This document shows, one piece after another, positions 24,277-29,922 of a DNA stretch of 29,922 nt. Every line of letters begins with the position of its first letter. Position 1 is the first letter of the stretch. The notes below the pieces were generated by a model. That model was not told where the DNA came from. It did no database searches and saw nothing but the letters and a program-made list of their open reading frames with translations. Both the position numbers and the translations under genes were made by a program. The stretch is taken from contig JAVBOP010000009.1 of the NCBI GenBank assembly GCA_031550405.1, positions 1 to 29,922 of the forward strand, written 5' to 3'. This DNA comes from JAVBOP01 sp031550405. Lineage in GTDB: Bacteria > Bacteroidota > Ignavibacteria > Kapaibacteriales > UBA2268.

Positions 24277-25506
24277 ATGAAAACGACAAATATTAGCTTT
24301 ATGTTATTGATTTTCTTTTTAATCACCCATTTTAACATACTATGTCAGGAAAGGGTTTGTGATACAGATATGCCTTTGCGATGTCCTGCTGGTATAAAAT
24401 ATCCTTATATTTTTTGTAACACAAGTGTAGAACCACCTATATCAGAAACACATTGTACTGATGATCCAGAACAATATTTTCAAAATAATCCCAATCTAAT
24501 ACCAAGATCTCATATTATGAATTTACCCATTTGTCATTATGCTACTGCCTTTGATATAGGAGCTGAAAAAAACATGAAAGTAAATGGTATTACAACATAC
24601 GACCATTTAACATTGATAGAAGAATTTAATGAGGCGTGTTATCAATGGAATTGTCTTTGCGGATATGGAAAAGAATTTGATTCGTATAATGGCTGTAATA
24701 GCCCTATAAATTTGATACTTTCAGATAAAGCAGAAGATTTTACTCCAACAGGAAGTACCATAGCAAAAGCCAATTCTGCATTACATGGTACAACAGATAA
24801 AAAAGGATGTATGATGGATTTTGGTGCATCTCTTAATCGAGATGCAAAAGTTGGTGTTTATTTCAATTTTACCAATCAATTTTTATATGGCAATGAATCT
24901 GGAGAAGCTAAAAAAGTAAAAACGTTTGTTACTCAAAAATATTCAGATAATATAAAAAAAATAGATTCTGAAATAAGGCTTATTAGCTTTATAGATGTTG
25001 CTATACATGAAATAGGGCATATACTAGGTTTAGGGCATTACAATGAGGCAACAGGACAGACTTGTTATAATGATGGTTTATATTTAGATGGAACAATGGT
25101 TTATGCCGGTAATGATGATCCACGAGAAGAAAATACTTATGGAGATGAATTTTATAATTTAAGCGAACATGATAAATGTGCATTTAAGATATTGCATTGC
25201 CCTTTCAATATAGAATACTATAGCAGTATTTACGAATACAACTCCGATGCCAACAATCTCTATCCGAATCCCAGCTATGATGAGGCAAAATTGGAGTTTG
25301 ATATTGAAGCGGAGTACGACGTTGTAACTGTCAGAATACAGGATAACTTAGGCAGAATATTGCTTGTTCCGATTGCGAACAGAGAATACGGCAAAGGCAG
25401 CCATTTAGAGCTAATCGATGTCCAGAGCCTGCCCAATGGCTATTATTACTGCATCATCCAAACCCAGCGCAAAAACTATGTAAAACCATTTGTTGTGATA
25501 AGATAG
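24277..25506 (+). CDS. Matrixin-like zinc metalloprotease with T9SS sorting domain
   Basis: 409 residues. Signal peptide about 1-22 (ISFMLLIFFLITHFNILCQ). The catalytic domain has the metzincin zinc site HEIGHILGLGH at about 244-254 (HExxHxxGxxH) and a candidate Met-turn Met in LDGTMVYAGND downstream, as in M10 matrixins. A segment before it (about 105-215) with several Cys and NLILSDK fits the matrixin N-lobe. The last 85 residues are a T9SS sorting domain: NNLYPNPSYDEAKLEFDIE, ending YYYCIIQTQRKNYVKPFVVIR. It is therefore a secreted or surface-attached protease. There is no visible cysteine-switch propeptide. The catalytic part is AT-rich while the sorting domain (after about 25200) is GC-richer, suggesting a modular origin. 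Confidence 0.88.
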   Translation: MKTTNISFMLLIFFLITHFNILCQERVCDTDMPLRCPAGIKYPYIFCNTSVEPPISETHCTDDPEQYFQNNPNLIPRSHIMNLPICHYATAFDIGAEKNMKVNGITTYDHLTLIEEFNEACYQWNCLCGYGKEFDSYNGCNSPINLILSDKAEDFTPTGSTIAKANSALHGTTDKKGCMMDFGASLNRDAKVGVYFNFTNQFLYGNESGEAKKVKTFVTQKYSDNIKKIDSEIRLISFIDVAIHEIGHILGLGHYNEATGQTCYNDGLYLDGTMVYAGNDDPREENTYGDEFYNLSEHDKCAFKILHCPFNIEYYSSIYEYNSDANNLYPNPSYDEAKLEFDIEAEYDVVTVRIQDNLGRILLVPIANREYGKGSHLELIDVQSLPNGYYYCIIQTQRKNYVKPFVVIR

Positions 25507-25551
25507 TATCGGAGGTAACTGGCAATAATATATGATAGATAAGGACAATTT

Positions 25552-25589
25552 TCAATAGCGGCTATTCACAACACACCAGCCGCTATTTT
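25552..25589 (+). terminator. Terminator after the metalloprotease gene
   Basis: A perfect 10-bp stem AATAGCGGCT/AGCCGCTATT (25554-25563 with 25578-25587) and a 14-base loop, ending in four T. Confidence 0.85.
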
Positions 25590-25687
25590 CGTATAGATAT
25601 GCTTTTCTGAACAATTTTTAATAAATAATGCAAGAAAACAAAAAAAAAGGCGGCATGCAGCTGTTATGACAGGTTGCAAATATTTCG

Positions 25688-25695
25688 TATATTTG
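25688..25695 (+). promoter_or_regulatory. Possible -7 box for the 25733 gene
   Basis: TATATTTG 37 bases before the ATG; no TTTG at the usual spacing upstream. Confidence 0.45.
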
Positions 25696-25732
25696 AAAAC
25701 CGTACGTTATTATGTCATGATTTGATGTATAT

Positions 25733-28700
25733 ATGCAAAGAAATATTACTATAATAATACTGCTAATGATATGGGCAGCAACAGTAAATGCCGAACCTGC
25801 AGAAAAAATATCAGCATTTCAGGGGCGCCATTTTATTATTTCATTCATGCAGAATGAGATAGACCGCATCGGCATTGCCCAGACAACAACGCTGATGATA
25901 TTCGTGTCGTCTGCAAGCAATGATACTATCACCATTGATATACCCCAACAGCCGACAATAAAGCGAATTATAAAGCCCGATGAAATCATCGAAATACAGA
26001 TACCTGATTACTGCGAAATCAGAAAAGCGGGTATTAGCAATGATAAGGTTGTTACTGTCAAATCCAACACTCCCATTACATGCTGGGCATATTCGAGCAA
26101 GAACCAGTCCTCTGACAGCTATATAGCGATGCCTGTAGGTCGCTGGGGATCTGAATACCGCATTATATCCATGCCTAATGACCTGTATAACGGTCGCAAA
26201 CGCCAGTTGGCAGATGGAGCTGTTGATTCCAACGGCATAGTGATTAGCGATACGAAATATAAAGAGAACATGACGCCTCGCTCGGGCGAATTTCTTGTCA
26301 TGTCCAACTATGACAATACTATGCTTACGTATACTCCTGCTGCCAATACCCGCAACGGTGTGCGGCAGGGAGAGACAGCTTCGGTGCTTTTGAATGCCGG
26401 CGACATATTGCTTGTGCAGGCGGAGGAAGGTGAATTAGGCACGGAGGATTTGACGGGCACATTAGTTAGAAGCAGCAACCCCGTTGGCGTTCTGTCGGGG
26501 CATATACGCACTGCGGTGGTGCAGGGGCTTGATGAGCCTTATGACACCAAAGACCATCTTGTCGAGATGCTGCCTTCGACCGATACATGGGGACAGCGTT
26601 TTTTCAGCGTACCATTTGTAGACGGTACGGCTCCGAGCTATAATTTATGCGCTTCGGGAGATATGATACGTGTTATAGCGAAAGAGGATAATACCACTTT
26701 GAAATATTACGTGCACAAGTCGGAAGGAGCGTTTGAGGAGCATTCGCATAATTTCAAAAAGGCGGGCGATGTTTTCGAGGTAAACAATGCTTCGGCGTCT
26801 ATATACTGGGAGGCAAACAAACCCATCATGGTGTGCCAGATGATGATGCACCGCGGCATAATTACGGCAGAATACAGGGAAGGCTTGCAATATGACCCTG
26901 CTCTTGTGATACTGTCGCCGCTTGAGCAGTATATAGAAAGTGTAACATTCTCCACGCCGAGAAACCACAAGATATTTTCACAGTATGATGCACATTGCGT
27001 TATTGCCATTGCCGATTCTATTGCCATAAACAACCTGTTCCTCGACGATATTTCACTAAATGCAGGCAATACAGCGGTTTGGAAAAAGCGCATAGGCAGC
27101 TCGCCATACTATTGGCTTATGATTGATGTCAAGCATGGCAACCACAGGCTATGGGCGCGCGTTGGCGTGTTTTCAGGAATTATATATGGTCATGGGCACA
27201 GGGATTCCTATGCGATGACATTGGGCAGCCGCCTGAACGAGCCCGGCAAAATTGACTCGCTGCCTCCTGTTATTTCCGTTAAGGATGATTGCGGCAATAT
27301 ACATATACATATATCGGACAGCAAAAAGCAAAATGCCAATGCTTCGGGCATAGACTGGGGATTTGTTACGAAAAGCACATATAATTTCAAGGTGCAACCA
27401 TTTGAAATAACAGATACTTCTACCGTTATAGACATATATGCAGAGCCTGTCGACAGGTATGCAGACGGCGTCTTGGAGGTTGAGTTTCACGATAAGAGCT
27501 ATAATAAAATATTAAAAAAAATTCATTATTATGGCTTTAAAGTGGACTGCCCAAGTGCGTATAACTTCAATAAGGTGAACTGGATTAGTGCGACAACTGC
27601 GAAAATCACGATGAAGAACCGCAGCAATACTCAGCGTACACTGCTTTCAATAACCCCAAGCGGCGACAGCAGGCTGGTGGTTGCTGCAAGCAAGGCGCTG
27701 CCATATACTCTTGGCATTGGCGAGGAGATTGAGATTACGCTGACATTCACGCCTAATGGCACAACGCAACCGTTTAACGACCGGATTGCTTTTAATTTTG
27801 ACTGTAATTTTGTTCTAACTACTGATGTTTCTGCTGAAATATCAGCACCGGGATTGATTCCGCAGGATTTGGATTTTGGCAAAGTGCGTATTGGCGACTC
27901 CAAAACACTTTCAGGCAAGATAATAAATGCAGGCAACATAAATATAAATATTAGCAGCTTGGAATATGTAAACGATGAATCGTGTTTCAGCAGGCAATAT
28001 TCTGCATCATTTCCAACCGATTTGAATATAGATGACAGTATTACCTATACATTTGATTTTTCGCCTGAAGAAAACAGAGCATATCAAACGCAGGTAAAAG
28101 CTGTTAATGATGCCGATTTGGCTTGCACATTCAGTGTGAAGGGCGTTGGCGGCTCGCCGAATATTGAGGATTTGATCATCGATTTTGGTAAAAGGCGTAT
28201 CGGCACAAGCCTTGATACCACTATATATCTGGTTAATTCTGGCAGTTTTAGCGATACGGTTAGCTTCAAAAATGAGGTATCGGCAACTCACGCAAATGAG
28301 CCGTCGTTTATAATATTCAAAAGCATAAAAGACCAGTTTATTGACGAGCAGGACAGTATTGCAATTGAACTGTATTATGCACCTGAAGATACAAATATGC
28401 TGCATGATGAAGCGGAGTTTTCGTCTCAATGGAAGATGCACAGACCGGTTTACGGCATTATCAAAGGTCAGGGCACAATTCCTGTCATCAAAACATTCGA
28501 TTATGATTTTGGCACAGTTCCCATGTATTCAGTGCAGCAGGCGGATGCGGAAATAATATTTTCAGCTGGAAATGAAGCGCTGACAATTGATAGCATAGTG
28601 CCATTAAGTGGAGATATTGCTTCATTTGAAATTGATTATGCCGCATTGAAAACACTGATTATTAAAAAAAATTCATTTTTTGCTTCTCCAATAGAATTCA

Positions 28701-29845
28701 AGCCCAATCGCAGCGGTCAGCATCGAATGGTTCTTGCAATTACTCACGACGCCAATCCTGCATATATCCGCAGTGTTGATACTGTTGTGATAACCGGTTA
28801 CGCATCGCCCGATAATGAAGATTATGTTTTTGCGTTGCATCTTTCGCAGCTTTATGCCTGCAATACTACTGATGCAAAGCTGCTGATAATAAACAACAGT
28901 GATGGGAAAATGCTGATAGATTCTATTTCCTTGTCCCGCGACCCTGATGTTTTTGAAGCGGAATTTGTTGATAATATTGCAGCGCTGTTGCCCATAACTG
29001 TTGAACCGCATTCGGAGCTTGAATTGCCTGTAAAAGTGTATGCAGAAAGAAACAAAAATGGCAAGCTGCATGTTTATGTGCATTATAATGGTGAAATAAC
29101 CCGGCAGCTGGAAGCGGATGTAAATCCAATAGCTTCCACGATAAATACGAATATCGTCCAAAGCAAAATTGAAGTTGCACCGGGCGACACAACTAACTTG
29201 GTTTTTAAGGGGATTTTTGAGGAAAAATCCGAAAAAGGACTTAAATTTCAAATAAATTTACAAATTGACGCACAAATATTTTATCTTTTGGAAAAAATCA
29301 CTTATATTAGATTTTTTACAAATGACAAAGAAATAACTTTACAGGCAAACTTGGCTCAGTACGACAGGAATATAGAGATAACCATTCCAGATACTGCCAT
29401 AAACATTGACGAAAAAACGACGCTGGAATTCGAAATCAAGCTGCTTGTATTGCTAAATTCGCAAACGAAAACAAACATCAAATATGAGCTTATATCAGAT
29501 AGATGCTATAATCCCGGTATAACTGATTTGGAAATTGATATAAGCAAAGTTTGCGCTCATGATATTCGGCAAATTGTATTTGATAATTTTCCATACGCAT
29601 TTGTAAAGCAGAATCCAGTAGTAGAAAATATAGATTTTGTAATAAATTTAATGCAAAAAGATGTAGTTGATATTATAGTGTCAGATATACAAGGCGATAT
29701 AATTTTTGCTAAAAAACAAATTTATTTGGAAAATGGCAAACATAATTTTATATTTGACATTTCAAAATTGACGAATTCAGAATATTTTATTACTGTTAGA
29801 AGCGTACAGCTAAATACTACACAAAAATTTATAATACTGAAATAA
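25733..29845 (+). CDS. IgGFc-binding/ASH-repeat surface protein with T9SS sorting domain
   Basis: 1370 residues. Signal peptide about 1-20. Residues about 25-490 match the IgGFc-binding N-terminal domain common in this phylum: GRHFIISFMQNE at the start, then CWAYSSKNQSSDSYIAMPVG, NDLYNGRKRQ, GVLSGHIRTAVVQGLDEPYD, DHLVEMLPSTDTWGQRFFSV and KPIMVCQMMMHRG. Then come ASH/choice-of-anchor-D type Ig-like repeats beginning LDFGKVRIGDSKTLSGKIIN (about 707), IDFGKRRIGTSLDTTIYLVN (about 817) and YDFGTVPMYSVQQADAEIIF (about 923), with a weaker one after. A sorting-domain-like end (about 1290-1370) finishes TQKFIILK; it lacks the usual YPNP box, having QNPVVENIDFVINL instead. A large cell-surface or released protein, probably a binding or adhesion factor. 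The last 600 bases are AT-richer than the rest. Confidence 0.88.
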   Translation: MQRNITIIILLMIWAATVNAEPAEKISAFQGRHFIISFMQNEIDRIGIAQTTTLMIFVSSASNDTITIDIPQQPTIKRIIKPDEIIEIQIPDYCEIRKAGISNDKVVTVKSNTPITCWAYSSKNQSSDSYIAMPVGRWGSEYRIISMPNDLYNGRKRQLADGAVDSNGIVISDTKYKENMTPRSGEFLVMSNYDNTMLTYTPAANTRNGVRQGETASVLLNAGDILLVQAEEGELGTEDLTGTLVRSSNPVGVLSGHIRTAVVQGLDEPYDTKDHLVEMLPSTDTWGQRFFSVPFVDGTAPSYNLCASGDMIRVIAKEDNTTLKYYVHKSEGAFEEHSHNFKKAGDVFEVNNASASIYWEANKPIMVCQMMMHRGIITAEYREGLQYDPALVILSPLEQYIESVTFSTPRNHKIFSQYDAHCVIAIADSIAINNLFLDDISLNAGNTAVWKKRIGSSPYYWLMIDVKHGNHRLWARVGVFSGIIYGHGHRDSYAMTLGSRLNEPGKIDSLPPVISVKDDCGNIHIHISDSKKQNANASGIDWGFVTKSTYNFKVQPFEITDTSTVIDIYAEPVDRYADGVLEVEFHDKSYNKILKKIHYYGFKVDCPSAYNFNKVNWISATTAKITMKNRSNTQRTLLSITPSGDSRLVVAASKALPYTLGIGEEIEITLTFTPNGTTQPFNDRIAFNFDCNFVLTTDVSAEISAPGLIPQDLDFGKVRIGDSKTLSGKIINAGNININISSLEYVNDESCFSRQYSASFPTDLNIDDSITYTFDFSPEENRAYQTQVKAVNDADLACTFSVKGVGGSPNIEDLIIDFGKRRIGTSLDTTIYLVNSGSFSDTVSFKNEVSATHANEPSFIIFKSIKDQFIDEQDSIAIELYYAPEDTNMLHDEAEFSSQWKMHRPVYGIIKGQGTIPVIKTFDYDFGTVPMYSVQQADAEIIFSAGNEALTIDSIVPLSGDIASFEIDYAALKTLIIKKNSFFASPIEFKPNRSGQHRMVLAITHDANPAYIRSVDTVVITGYASPDNEDYVFALHLSQLYACNTTDAKLLIINNSDGKMLIDSISLSRDPDVFEAEFVDNIAALLPITVEPHSELELPVKVYAERNKNGKLHVYVHYNGEITRQLEADVNPIASTINTNIVQSKIEVAPGDTTNLVFKGIFEEKSEKGLKFQINLQIDAQIFYLLEKITYIRFFTNDKEITLQANLAQYDRNIEITIPDTAINIDEKTTLEFEIKLLVLLNSQTKTNIKYELISDRCYNPGITDLEIDISKVCAHDIRQIVFDNFPYAFVKQNPVVENIDFVINLMQKDVVDIIVSDIQGDIIFAKKQIYLENGKHNFIFDISKLTNSEYFITVRSVQLNTTQKFIILK

Positions 29846-29877
29846 TTTTGTTGAACAAGTTAAATATGTGAATCTAA

Positions 29878-29922
29878 ATGGAACTAAAACTAAAAATTAA
29901 TTTAATTTTTGCAGCACTAATG
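29878..29922 (+). CDS. Start of a probable exported protein (runs off the window)
   Basis: Fifteen open codons from the ATG at 29878 to the edge give MELKLKINLIFAALM, which looks like the beginning of a signal peptide. It lies 32 bases past the preceding stop with no terminator between. Too short for more. Confidence 0.35.
   Translation, partial: MELKLKINLIFAALM

Noticed and set aside
28673..29251. A 192-codon minus-strand frame inside the 25733 gene
   Set aside because: Antisense to ASH-type repeats of an intact gene; low-complexity composition and no start context.

Overview
The window reads as a piece of an AT-rich chromosome from the Bacteroidota/Chlorobiota side of the FCB superphylum, most like the Kapabacteria or Ignavibacteria; this placement is an inference. 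It rests on two things seen here. First, several surface or secreted proteins end in a type IX secretion (T9SS) C-terminal sorting domain (YPNP...GxY...FVIKR type). Second, the clearest promoters have the Bacteroidota form TTTG, 19-20 bases, TAnnTTTG rather than the E. coli -35/-10. The metabolic genes suggest a fermentative, amino-acid-using organism that also has complex I: acetate kinase, 3-aminobutyryl-CoA ammonia lyase with a CoA-transferase alpha subunit (lysine fermentation), and NuoM.

Layout. 1-1460: the end of a secreted-protein gene, a Skp/OmpH chaperone gene and tRNA-Ser(CGA), the latter two driven by back-to-back promoters. 1460-6240: a decaying stretch around an isolated, intact nuoM. 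It holds the start of an IS5-type transposase, a second copy of that element's end, a broken Crp/Fnr-like gene, a T9SS-sorted BNR-type gene broken in three places, and a 43-residue open frame that joins a signal peptide to a sorting-domain tail. 6241-7491: ackA. 7492-8290: a gene-poor, repeat-rich gap, then tRNA-Thr(TGT). 8612-10938: plus-strand genes for a small membrane protein, Ogt, a secreted YD-repeat-like protein and a possible peptide/membrane-protein pair. 11216-15073: mutS, kal and atoD on the minus strand. 15439-19566: a giant GLUG/Fn3/T9SS surface protein. 19567-19969: two adjacent palindromic elements. 19970-22857: ispG and a divergent HtrA/Do protease. 23198-29845: a tight pair (unknown exported protein plus matrixin-like metalloprotease with sorting domain) and a 1370-residue IgGFc-binding/ASH-repeat protein with sorting domain. 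A new signal-peptide-like reading frame starts at the right edge.

The genes fall into three themes: envelope biogenesis and quality control (Skp, HtrA, T9SS cargo), core functions (tRNAs, MutS, Ogt, IspG, NuoM), and acid-producing fermentation (AckA, Kal, AtoD). No T9SS machinery gene, CRISPR array, prophage or intact transposon is visible. The most distinctive content is intergenic: an exact 21-base motif present three times, a hairpin-bearing repeat with two good copies, IS-end relics and two large palindromes.
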